DNA of 46,858 nt, from the NCBI GenBank assembly GCA_902363255.1, contig CABIZO010000010.1, positions 1 through 46,858 on the forward strand, read 5' to 3'. The notes beneath the pieces were generated by a model, which searched no databases, was not told the DNA's origin, and was given only the letters and a program-made list of their open reading frames with translations. Positions 8,557-17,757 of the stretch are shown here, in pieces (position 1 is the stretch's first letter; every line of letters starts with the position of its first letter). Source of the stretch: Peptostreptococcaceae bacterium. Lineage in GTDB: Bacteria; Bacillota; Clostridia; Peptostreptococcales; Peptostreptococcaceae. A program made the position numbers and the translations under genes.

Positions 8557-9315
8557 ATGGATAATAAACTAAAATATTTTGTATATAGTCAAAATTCACT
8601 AAATACTTATAAATCATGTCCTTTTAAGTTTAAATATAAATATATAGATAATATAAACTGGAAACATGATGATTTAGGAAGTAGAGAGTATTACGATAGT
8701 TTAAAGTATGGACGAGATTTTCACTTGCTATGTGAACGATACTTTTCTAATATTCCTTTAGGCAAAATTGAAGATAAAAACTTCAACAAATGGATAAATA
8801 AAATAAAAGATCTGCTACCAATTAAAGAAGATAATATATATCTGCCAGAATATGAAATAAACCTAAGTTTAGGAAATAGAAATATTGTAGCAAAAATTGA
8901 TTTAATTATAATAGATAATGATAAAATAAGCCTTTGGGATTGGAAAACAGAAAATCAAGAAATTATATATAAAAATGCATTTAATAGAATGCAAAGTACA
9001 GTGTATATGTTTTTAGCAGAGGAAATAATAAGGAAAAACTTTTACCCAGGTTACAAAATTGAAAATATAAGTATGAATTATTATCAACCTGCTTTAGAAA
9101 ATAAACCAGTTACTATAAGATATAATGAAAAACTACATGAAGAAAATAAAAATAAAATTTTAAGTATTATCAATAATATAGAAAATACAAATTTTAATAA
9201 TGAAAATAATATAAATAAAAATATAAACCACTGTAAATATTGTGAGTTTAATAAGCTTTGTAACAGTAAAGCTGTAAATTATGAAATTTTGGAGGAAGAC
9301 ATTTATGGGTCTTAG
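8557..9315 (+). CDS. PD-(D/E)XK nuclease with Fe-S cluster (Cas4/AddB C-terminal type)
   Basis: This 252-aa protein is a stand-alone RecB-family nuclease domain. Visible motifs: YSQNSLNTYKSCPFKF near the N-terminus, His56 in GRDFH, Asp115 in AKID, Asp128-Trp-Lys130 (the DxK of the active site), and Gln146 plus Tyr150 (QSTVY). Cys21, Cys226, Cys229 and Cys235 are arranged C-x(n)-C-x2-C-x5-C, as in the 4Fe-4S cluster of AddB and Cas4. The start ATG 8557 has AAAGGAG 9 nt upstream. No cas1/cas2 or CRISPR array is nearby, so it is more likely the nuclease subunit for the preceding helicase than a Cas4. It overlaps addB by 11 nt. Confidence 0.88.
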   Translation: MDNKLKYFVYSQNSLNTYKSCPFKFKYKYIDNINWKHDDLGSREYYDSLKYGRDFHLLCERYFSNIPLGKIEDKNFNKWINKIKDLLPIKEDNIYLPEYEINLSLGNRNIVAKIDLIIIDNDKISLWDWKTENQEIIYKNAFNRMQSTVYMFLAEEIIRKNFYPGYKIENISMNYYQPALENKPVTIRYNEKLHEENKNKILSIINNIENTNFNNENNINKNINHCKYCEFNKLCNSKAVNYEILEEDIYGS

Positions 9316-12300
9316 ATTTGTTTTAGGTAGAGGAGGTATAGGAAAAACATCCTTTATGCTAAATGAAATAAAAAAAAGAGTGCAAGATAACGAAACAAGT
9401 CCTGTAATTCTTTTAGTTCCAGAACAATACTCATTTGAGATGGAAAAAAATATGTCGAGACTTTTTCAAGGAGAAGAAAAGGACAAGTATTTAAGAAGTA
9501 GAGTACTTAGCTTTAAAACTATGAGTAGTATAGTATTTTCAAAGGTAGGAGGGCTTACTGATGTAAATATTAATTCTAGTGGGAAAGCAATGATGATATA
9601 TAAGTCTATAGATAAAATTAGCAAAGAACTTCAAGTATATGGAAGATCTTCAACACAATCTGGTTTTGTAGGGTCAATAACAGATATGATATCAGAGTTA
9701 AAGCAATACAATGTATCACCAGATATGCTAGAAAACATAGCAGGAGAGATTGAAAATGAAACATTAAGATATAAATTAATGGACATCGCTAAGATTTATG
9801 GAGAATTTGAGAAAAATCTACACGAAAATTATGTGGACTCTCAAGATTTATTAACATCTTTATCAGAAAAACTACAAAAATGTGATTATTTTAAAGATGC
9901 TTATATTTATATAGATGAATTTACTGGTTTTACACCAAATCAGTATGGAATTATAAAAGAATTATTAAAACAGGCTAAGGATGTTTATGTTTCTTTAACT
10001 ATAGATTCTTTAACTCAGTTTACATATTCCAAAAATGATGCTTTCTCAAGAACAAAATATACTTATGAAAAATTATATAAAATTGCAGCAGAAGAAGGCA
10101 TTAAAATTCATACTAACATCAACTTAAATGCAGAAAATGTAAAAAGATTTGATGGGAATGAAGAATTACAACATTTAGAAGCTTTTTATCATGCATATCC
10201 ATATAGAAAATATGAAAAAGAAACTAAACATATAAGAATTAAAGAGTTTAATAATTTATATGATGAAGTTGAGCAAGTTGCAAAAGATATTGTTCATTTA
10301 GTTAGAGAGAAAAAAGCAAGATACAAAGATATAACTGTTGCTACTAGGGATTTAAATAGATATGATTTCTTAGTGCGCTCAATTTTTAAAGAGTATGAAA
10401 TACCAAACTTTATAGATTCTAAAAGAGAGGCTAAAAGTAATCCAATTATAGTATTAATACTTTCTGCCCTTGAAATGAGAAATAGAAGGTACTCTTATGA
10501 GACTATGTTTAGATATTTAAAAAGTGGACTTATAGGAGTAAGCGATGAAGATATAAGTTTACTGGAAAATTACGTACTTCAAAACGGAATTACAGGCAAA
10601 AAATGGTTTGAGGAAAGATGGGAGTACAAAGTTAATCAAAACTATTTAGCTGAAGAAAGTGAATTTGACTTAGAACAAAAAGAGAGAATCAATGAAACTA
10701 GAAATCAAATATTAGCACCAATTATAAAATTACAAAATAAGTTGGATAAGAAAAATAAAACAGTAAGAGAAATTTGTACCTATGTATATGAATTCTTATT
10801 GGATATTAATATAGAAGAAACCTTAGAAGCCCTAATTAATAACTTTACTGAAAAGGGTGACTTGGAAATAGCCAATGAGTACTCACAAGTTTGGCAGATA
10901 GTAGTAGATATACTAGACCAAATGGTTGAGTTAATGGGAGATGAAAAGATATCTTTAGATAAATTTATGAAAGTTATAAGTCTTGGATTTGATGAATATG
11001 AACTAGGTCTTGTACCTCCAAGTATGGATCAAGTTTTAGTAAGTTCTATAGATAGAATGAAAAACTCAAATACAAAACATCTTTATTTAATAGGAACGAC
11101 AGATGGTATTTTCCCATTAATCTCAAAGGATAGTGGACTTTTAAGTGATAAGGATAGAGATACTTTAGGAGAAAAAGGAGTAGAAGTTGATATAGATAGT
11201 AAAACAAAAACTTATGAAGAACAGTTTTTAGTTTACAAGGCATTAACTTATACAAGTGAAAACTTAACCATAAGTTATCCTATATCAGATCACGAAGGAA
11301 AGACATTAAGACCGTCTATAATTATATCTAGACTTAAAAAAATATTCCCTAATATCAATATGAAAAGTTATGTGCTAAAAGACTTGGATAATTCTTCAGA
11401 AGCAGCTTTAGGCAATATAACAGTAAAAGCACCTACATTTAATGAACTTATAAATGCTATTAAAGAGTTTGAAATTAGAGGAGATATTAATGAAGTTTAT
11501 TTAGATTTATATAGATATTTTTTAGGTGATGAAGAATATAAAAATAAATTGGAGAAGGTTGTAAGTGGATTAAGCTATACTAACCAAGTGGAAAAGGTAG
11601 AAAGAGAAAAAATTAAACAGTTATATGAAAATAAAAACTTAAGTATTTCTAAGTTGGAGAGATATGCTCAGTGTCCATTCTCATATTTTATACAATATGG
11701 ATTAAAAGCTCAGGAAAGAAAAGAATATTCTTTTACAGCTCCAGATTTAGGTTCATTTATTCATAATATACTTGATATTTTCTCCAAATCTTTAAATAAA
11801 GATAAATTAAATTGGCACGAAATAGATGAAGACTATATAAGAAGTAGAGTATCTCTTATTGTAGATGAAATGGTAAGCAAAATACCTGGATTTATATTAA
11901 ATTCTTCTGAAAGATATAAATATTTAGCGTACAGATTGAAAAAAATGTTAGTTTCTGCAATTAGCATTATTTCCATGCAAATAAAACAAGGCAACTTTGA
12001 GCCAGTGGACTATGAAGTTAGCTTTAGAAAAAATGGTAAATATCCACCTATAAAAATAGTATTAAATGATGGTCAAGAAGTAACTTTAGTTGGACAGATA
12101 GACAGAATAGATGAGCTTGAGAAAGATGATAGTAAGTATATTCGTATAATAGACTATAAATCAGGTGATAAATCTATCAACTTAACAGAAGTTTATTATG
12201 GATTACAATTACAATTATTAGTTTATTTAGATGCAATTATAGATAGTGATAGACATAAAAAGTCTAATTTAAAACCGGCGGCTATTCTTTATAATAGAAT

Positions 12301-12766
12301 AGATAATCCTATTGTAAGAAGTAATGAAGACCAAAAAGATTCTGTAATAAATGAGGAAATACTAAAGAAACTTAGAATGAATGGTTTAGTATTAAAAGAT
12401 GTGGACATTATCGGAGAAATGGACATGTCTCTTAAAGAAGGAGAGAGAAAAACGTCTTTAGTTATACCAGCCAATTTAGACAAAAATGGAAATATAGGTA
12501 GATATACTAAAGGTGTTACAGAGCCAGAATTTGATATATTAAGAGAATACGTAAAATACGAAGTAAAGGAACTTTGTGAAAGAATGGTAGGAGGAGACAT
12601 AAGTATAATTCCTTGTAAAAATAAAAATGGAACTTCTTGTGACTTCTGTACTTATTCATCAATTTGCCAATTTGATCCTTCAATAAAAGGAAATATGTAT
12701 ACTATTCTTAATGATAAAAAAGATGAAGAAGTTATTAAACTAATGGAGAAGGAGGTTAAAAAATAG
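9305..12766 (+). CDS. addB: ATP-dependent helicase/nuclease subunit B (AddB)
   Basis: This 1153-aa subunit of the AddAB double-strand-break resection enzyme loads RecA at Chi-like sites. The N-terminal Walker A is GRGGIGKTS. The C-terminal nuclease shows GQIDRID and IIDYKSG. The 4Fe-4S cysteines are Cys790, Cys1112, Cys1115 and Cys1121, the same spacing as in Bacillus AddB. It was started at ATG 9305 because GGAGGA lies 8-10 nt upstream and the family begins MGLRF. An upstream in-frame ATG at 9281 precedes that ribosome site. It overlaps the preceding nuclease by 11 nt and addA by one base. Confidence 0.96.
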   Translation: MGLRFVLGRGGIGKTSFMLNEIKKRVQDNETSPVILLVPEQYSFEMEKNMSRLFQGEEKDKYLRSRVLSFKTMSSIVFSKVGGLTDVNINSSGKAMMIYKSIDKISKELQVYGRSSTQSGFVGSITDMISELKQYNVSPDMLENIAGEIENETLRYKLMDIAKIYGEFEKNLHENYVDSQDLLTSLSEKLQKCDYFKDAYIYIDEFTGFTPNQYGIIKELLKQAKDVYVSLTIDSLTQFTYSKNDAFSRTKYTYEKLYKIAAEEGIKIHTNINLNAENVKRFDGNEELQHLEAFYHAYPYRKYEKETKHIRIKEFNNLYDEVEQVAKDIVHLVREKKARYKDITVATRDLNRYDFLVRSIFKEYEIPNFIDSKREAKSNPIIVLILSALEMRNRRYSYETMFRYLKSGLIGVSDEDISLLENYVLQNGITGKKWFEERWEYKVNQNYLAEESEFDLEQKERINETRNQILAPIIKLQNKLDKKNKTVREICTYVYEFLLDINIEETLEALINNFTEKGDLEIANEYSQVWQIVVDILDQMVELMGDEKISLDKFMKVISLGFDEYELGLVPPSMDQVLVSSIDRMKNSNTKHLYLIGTTDGIFPLISKDSGLLSDKDRDTLGEKGVEVDIDSKTKTYEEQFLVYKALTYTSENLTISYPISDHEGKTLRPSIIISRLKKIFPNINMKSYVLKDLDNSSEAALGNITVKAPTFNELINAIKEFEIRGDINEVYLDLYRYFLGDEEYKNKLEKVVSGLSYTNQVEKVEREKIKQLYENKNLSISKLERYAQCPFSYFIQYGLKAQERKEYSFTAPDLGSFIHNILDIFSKSLNKDKLNWHEIDEDYIRSRVSLIVDEMVSKIPGFILNSSERYKYLAYRLKKMLVSAISIISMQIKQGNFEPVDYEVSFRKNGKYPPIKIVLNDGQEVTLVGQIDRIDELEKDDSKYIRIIDYKSGDKSINLTEVYYGLQLQLLVYLDAIIDSDRHKKSNLKPAAILYNRIDNPIVRSNEDQKDSVINEEILKKLRMNGLVLKDVDIIGEMDMSLKEGERKTSLVIPANLDKNGNIGRYTKGVTEPEFDILREYVKYEVKELCERMVGGDISIIPCKNKNGTSCDFCTYSSICQFDPSIKGNMYTILNDKKDEEVIKLMEKEVKK

Positions 12767-15700
12767 TGAGCTCACCAAAATGGACAAAAGAACAACAAGA
12801 AGTAATAGACAGTAGAGATTGTAATCTACTAGTTGCAGCTGCTGCTGGATCGGGAAAGACAGCAGTATTAGTTGAAAGAATAATACAAATTATAACCAAT
12901 AAAGAAAAACCTGTAGATATAGATAGCTTACTAGTAGTTACCTTCACCAATGCAGCTGCTGCGGAAATGAGAGAGAGAATAGGAGATGCTATTGGTAAGG
13001 CTTTGGAGAAAAATCCAGAAGATAGCCATTTACAAAATCAATTGGTGTTATTGAACAAGGCAAGTATAACTACAATACACTCCTTCTGTTTGGAAGTAAT
13101 TAAATCGAACTTTCATAAGATTGACTTAGATCCTAACTTTAGAATAGGAGATGAAACAGAATGTACTATTTTAAAGCTGGAAACCATAGAAGAAATTTTT
13201 GAAGAATTTTATGAAGAAAAAGAAGATGATTTTTATAAATTAGTAGAAAGTTACAGTGAAAAAAGAGGAGATACTAACCTACAGCAAATGGTACTTAGTA
13301 TTTATTCTTTTGTAATGTCTTCCCCTTATCCAATGAAATGGTTAGAAGATAGTGTACAGGACTTTAATATAGATGATGATTTTGATTTCTCCACATCAAA
13401 ATGGGCAAAAATTATTTTAGATACAATAAAAATTCAAGTTAATGGTATAGTAAATAATTTTGATAAAGCCTTAGAAATGGTAGATGGAATTGAAGAATTA
13501 GAAACTTTTGCAGATAAATTAAAAATAGAATATAAAATGATAAAAAGACTATTAGATAGTTGTGATGAAAGTTGGGAAGATGCATATAGGGCAGCCATAA
13601 CCTTGGAATTTGAAAACTATGCAAAAGGAGTAAAAAGAATTCCTAAAGGAGCAGAAGAATATATAAAAGATGCAAAAGATAAAGCAAAGAAAATTAGAGA
13701 TGATGCTAAAAAATCTTTAGAGTCTATACAAAATTCTACTTTCAATAAAAATGTATCTGCTTTAAATAAAGAAATAGAAATGTTATATCCAATAGTAAAC
13801 TCTTTAAGTAAAATACTGAAAAGATTTATTGATTTGTACAGCGAAAGAAAAAGAGAAAAGGGTATAATTGACTTTAACGATATAGAACATTTTGCATTAG
13901 CTATCCTAACGAAAGAAGATGAAAGTGGAAATATTAATCCAAGCGATGTGGCATTAGAGTACAGAGAAAAATTTTATGAAATATTCATAGATGAGTATCA
14001 GGATTCCAACTTTGTACAAGAAGTTTTACTTTCAACAATTGCAAAGATTCAAACTCCAAATAGATTTATGGTTGGAGATGTTAAGCAAAGTATATATAGA
14101 TTTAGACAAGCTAAGCCAGAAATTTTCTTAGAGAAGTATGCAACTTATGGTACAGAAAAGGGCGAAAAAAATAGAAAAATAATGCTTTATAAAAACTTCA
14201 GAAGTAGAAAAGAAGTCATAGACAGTTGTAACTATGTTTTTGAAAATATAATGAGTAAAAACATAGGTGAAATTGAATATACAAAGGATGAAGCATTAAA
14301 CTTGGGGGCTTCTTTTAAAGAAAATCTAGAAGAGAAAGTAATTGTGGGAGGACCTACAGAAATTCATCTAATGGAGAAAGCTCAAAAAACTATAGAAGAA
14401 AGTCAAAATGATGAAGAACAACCAGAAGAAGAACTGGACAATATACAACTGGAAGCCCGTATGGTTGGGAAAATTATAAAAAACTTAATGGCACCAGATG
14501 AAGAAGGAAATACATATAAAGTTTATGATAAAAAGCTGGATGATTATAGAGTTGTGGATTTCAAAGATATAGTAATACTACTTAGAGCAACATCTGCATG
14601 GGCACCTGTATTTGCTGATGAATTGATAAATATGGGTATACCTACTTATGCAGATACAGGAATGGGTTATTTTGATACTATTGAAATCAAAACAGTAATG
14701 TCATTTTTAAGAATAATAGATAATCCAATGCAAGATATTCCTTTATTATCTGTTTTAAAATCACCCATATTACCTTGTACTTCATTTACACCAGAAGATT
14801 TTATAGATATTAGACTAGAAAATAACAATACCAATCTTTATGAATGTATGAGATTAATAAGTGAAAGTGAAGATGAAGAAAAGAAGGAAATAAGAGAAAA
14901 ATGTAGAAATTTTTTAGAAGACCTAAAAGAATATAAGGAAAAATCTTTATATATGAGTACGGATGAATTTTTATGGCATTTATACATGAAAAGTGGCTAC
15001 TATGCTTATGTGGGAGCACTTCCTAGTGGAAGTCAAAGACAAGCTAATTTAAAAATTTTATTTGAGAGAGCAAAGCAATTTGAGGAAACAAGTTTTAAGG
15101 GAATATTTAATTTTATAAACTTTATAGATAAAATTAAAAAATCTAACTCAGATATGGGAAGTGCAAAAACTCTTGGAGAAAATGCAAATGTAGTAAGAAT
15201 AATGTCCATACATAAAAGTAAAGGATTAGAATTCCCAATAGTATTCTGCAGTGCTATGAGTAAAAATTTCAATACTATGGACTTTAAAAAAGATATGCTA
15301 TATCACTATGAATTAGGTTTTGGGCCACAACTTGTAGATATAGATAGACGTATATCTTATCCGAGTATTGTAAAAGAAGCATTAAAATATAAAATGAATT
15401 TGGAAAATCTTTCAGAAGAAATGAGAATATTATATGTTGCTTTAACAAGAGCTAAAGAAAAACTTATATTAACAGGATCAGTTAAAGATATTCCAGGAAC
15501 TCTTTATAAATGGGGTAAAAATTTGGATGGAGATAGTCCTGTTTCTCAGTATGATGTATTAAAAGCTAAAAATTACTTAGACTGGATTATGCCTTCTGTA
15601 TTAAAGCATAAAGATTTTAATGAAATAAGAAAAGCATACAATATAGAGGCTTTATCACAATCTAACCATGATTCTAAGTGGTCATTTGATACTTGGGAAA

Positions 15701-16527
15701 GAGATGATGTAATAGTTGAGGAAAAAGAAGAGGAAACTAATATAGAATCTTTATTAAAAGAGATGGAAGAAAAAAGTAGTGAATCTGATTATAGTCTACA
15801 AATAGATGAAAAGTTAAATTATGTATATCCTTATGAAGAAAGTGTAAAAGTTTCAGCAAGTATATCTGTATCAGAAATTAAAAAAATGCAAAGTGTTCAT
15901 GAAGAAGATTATTCAAAGCCTATGTATGAAGAAAAAATAACTTTAAAAAGACCCTTATTTATTCAAGAAGATGAAGCGAAAAATAAAATAAGTCCACAGG
16001 AGAGGGGTACTATAATCCATTTAGTTATGGAAGTTATAGACTTAAATAAAATAAATACATTAGATGAAATTAAAAGTCAAATTAAAGACTTAATTAAGAG
16101 GGAAATAATAAGTGAGAAGCAATCATTAGTCATTAATCCTTTTAAAATATATAAGTTCTTTAAGTCTAATATAGGTAAAAGAGCATTATTATCACACTTT
16201 ATAAAAAGAGAACAAAGTATATATTCTCAAATAAAAATGAATGATATTTATTTAAATAATGAAGATATTCAAAATAATAGGGAAACATATGAAGAAGAAA
16301 GTCTAATGCTTAGAGGTATCATTGACTTGTATTTTGAAGAAGATGATGAAATAGTAATAGTAGACTATAAAACGGACTATATAGATGAAGATAATAAACA
16401 AGAGGTAATAGACAGATATAGAAAGCAATTAGATTTATATGCAGAAGCTTTAAATAAGCTTACGGGAAAAAGAGTTAAGGAAAAATATTTATATCTATTT
16501 AATATAGATGAAGAAGTTAAATTATAA
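12766..16527 (+). CDS. addA: ATP-dependent helicase/nuclease subunit A (AddA)
   Basis: This 1253-aa motor and nuclease subunit of AddAB has Walker A AAAAGSGKT (24-32), DEYQDS (409-414), VGDVKQSIYRFRQA, NFRSRKE, MSIHKSKGLEF and LLYVALTRAKEK-like motif VI (ILYVALTRAKE). The C-terminal RecB nuclease has GTIIH, RGIIDLYF, VDYKTDY (Asp1200, Lys1202) and QLDLYAEAL. The start is GTG 12766, overlapping the addB stop by one base, with GGAGG 10 nt upstream. Length and layout are normal for the family. Confidence 0.97.
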   Translation: MSSPKWTKEQQEVIDSRDCNLLVAAAAGSGKTAVLVERIIQIITNKEKPVDIDSLLVVTFTNAAAAEMRERIGDAIGKALEKNPEDSHLQNQLVLLNKASITTIHSFCLEVIKSNFHKIDLDPNFRIGDETECTILKLETIEEIFEEFYEEKEDDFYKLVESYSEKRGDTNLQQMVLSIYSFVMSSPYPMKWLEDSVQDFNIDDDFDFSTSKWAKIILDTIKIQVNGIVNNFDKALEMVDGIEELETFADKLKIEYKMIKRLLDSCDESWEDAYRAAITLEFENYAKGVKRIPKGAEEYIKDAKDKAKKIRDDAKKSLESIQNSTFNKNVSALNKEIEMLYPIVNSLSKILKRFIDLYSERKREKGIIDFNDIEHFALAILTKEDESGNINPSDVALEYREKFYEIFIDEYQDSNFVQEVLLSTIAKIQTPNRFMVGDVKQSIYRFRQAKPEIFLEKYATYGTEKGEKNRKIMLYKNFRSRKEVIDSCNYVFENIMSKNIGEIEYTKDEALNLGASFKENLEEKVIVGGPTEIHLMEKAQKTIEESQNDEEQPEEELDNIQLEARMVGKIIKNLMAPDEEGNTYKVYDKKLDDYRVVDFKDIVILLRATSAWAPVFADELINMGIPTYADTGMGYFDTIEIKTVMSFLRIIDNPMQDIPLLSVLKSPILPCTSFTPEDFIDIRLENNNTNLYECMRLISESEDEEKKEIREKCRNFLEDLKEYKEKSLYMSTDEFLWHLYMKSGYYAYVGALPSGSQRQANLKILFERAKQFEETSFKGIFNFINFIDKIKKSNSDMGSAKTLGENANVVRIMSIHKSKGLEFPIVFCSAMSKNFNTMDFKKDMLYHYELGFGPQLVDIDRRISYPSIVKEALKYKMNLENLSEEMRILYVALTRAKEKLILTGSVKDIPGTLYKWGKNLDGDSPVSQYDVLKAKNYLDWIMPSVLKHKDFNEIRKAYNIEALSQSNHDSKWSFDTWERDDVIVEEKEEETNIESLLKEMEEKSSESDYSLQIDEKLNYVYPYEESVKVSASISVSEIKKMQSVHEEDYSKPMYEEKITLKRPLFIQEDEAKNKISPQERGTIIHLVMEVIDLNKINTLDEIKSQIKDLIKREIISEKQSLVINPFKIYKFFKSNIGKRALLSHFIKREQSIYSQIKMNDIYLNNEDIQNNRETYEEESLMLRGIIDLYFEEDDEIVIVDYKTDYIDEDNKQEVIDRYRKQLDLYAEALNKLTGKRVKEKYLYLFNIDEEVKL

Positions 16528-16545
16528 GAATTTAAAGGAGGAGCC

Positions 16546-17757
16546 ATGAAATTTATTCATACATCAGATTGGCATATAGGTAAAAATCTAGAAGGTCATT
16601 CAAGATTAGAAGAACAAGAAAAATTTTGCGACGATTTTGTGAAAATCGTTGAAGAAAATAATATAGACATGGTTATTATTGCTGGAGATGTGTATGATAC
16701 TTCAAATCCTCCAGCTGCGGCAGAGACTTTATTTTATAAAACAGTTTCTAGATTAGCCGATAACGGAAGTAGATGTGTATTAATTATAGCAGGTAATCAT
16801 GATAATCCAGAAAGATTAGCTGCTGTATCACCTCTTGCAAAAGAGCAAGGGATTATTATTCTTGGATATCCATTAAGTAGTGCAACTGAAGAAAAATATA
16901 AAGGCTATGAAATTGTAAAAGCCAGTGAGGGATGTTTAAAATTAGACATCAACGGAGAAAAAGTAACTGTAATTACACTACCTTATCCAAGTGAAAAAAG
17001 ATTAAATGACGCTATTAAAGATGTGGAAAGTGAAGAAGAGTTACAAAGAACTTATTCAAATAAAATAGGTGATATATTTAGAAAATTAGAAGAAAATTTT
17101 GAAGACTATAGTATTAATATAGCAGTATCTCATTTATTTGTATGTGGAGGAGATCCATCTGACTCAGAAAGACAAATACAACTTGGTGGAAGTCTTGTAG
17201 TTGATAAGCGTGACTTACCACAGCATGCTCAATATACAGCTTTAGGACACTTACATAAGCCACAAAAAGCATCTGAAAGACTTAATGTTTACTATTCAGG
17301 TTCACCGTTGCAATATAGTGTCAAAGAAAGAATTTATGCAAAGGGAGCGAACATAGTAGAAATTCATGCAAAAGAAGAGCCTGTAATTGAGACCATATAT
17401 TTTAATAATTACAAACCTATTGAAGTATTTAAATGTGACGGAATAGAAGAAGCCCTTAAAGTTTGTGAAGAAAATAAAGATAGAGATATATGGTCTTATT
17501 TTGAAATAAAAACAGATGAGGTAATAAGTCAGTCAAACATAAAGAAAATGAAAGAGTATCTAAAAGATATTATTGAGATAAAGCCAATTATTACATCTGA
17601 CTATGAAGAAGAGAAAATTGATTTAAAAGAAAAATCTATGGCTCAGTTATTTAATGATTTTTATAAATTTAAAGAAAAGTGTGAGCCTAGAGGAGAGCTT
17701 ATGGACTTATTCTTAAACATAGTAAGTGAAGAAGGTGAAGACGATGAAACCAATTAA
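16546..17757 (+). CDS. sbcD: Exonuclease SbcCD subunit D
   Basis: This 403-aa Mre11-type nuclease cleaves hairpins and blocked DNA ends together with SbcC. Metal-binding motifs: DWH (8-10), GDVYD (47-51), GNHD (83-86), a SHLFV histidine and GHLHKPQ. Start ATG 16546 has AAAGGAGG about 6 nt upstream, 18 nt after addA. It overlaps sbcC by 14 nt, so the two are translationally coupled. Confidence 0.96.
   Translation: MKFIHTSDWHIGKNLEGHSRLEEQEKFCDDFVKIVEENNIDMVIIAGDVYDTSNPPAAAETLFYKTVSRLADNGSRCVLIIAGNHDNPERLAAVSPLAKEQGIIILGYPLSSATEEKYKGYEIVKASEGCLKLDINGEKVTVITLPYPSEKRLNDAIKDVESEEELQRTYSNKIGDIFRKLEENFEDYSINIAVSHLFVCGGDPSDSERQIQLGGSLVVDKRDLPQHAQYTALGHLHKPQKASERLNVYYSGSPLQYSVKERIYAKGANIVEIHAKEEPVIETIYFNNYKPIEVFKCDGIEEALKVCEENKDRDIWSYFEIKTDEVISQSNIKKMKEYLKDIIEIKPIITSDYEEEKIDLKEKSMAQLFNDFYKFKEKCEPRGELMDLFLNIVSEEGEDDETN

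Noticed and set aside
8557..9315. Cas4 of a CRISPR system
   Set aside because: The protein has the Cas4/AddB Fe-S nuclease layout, but there is no repeat array and no other cas gene; the helicase context fits better.
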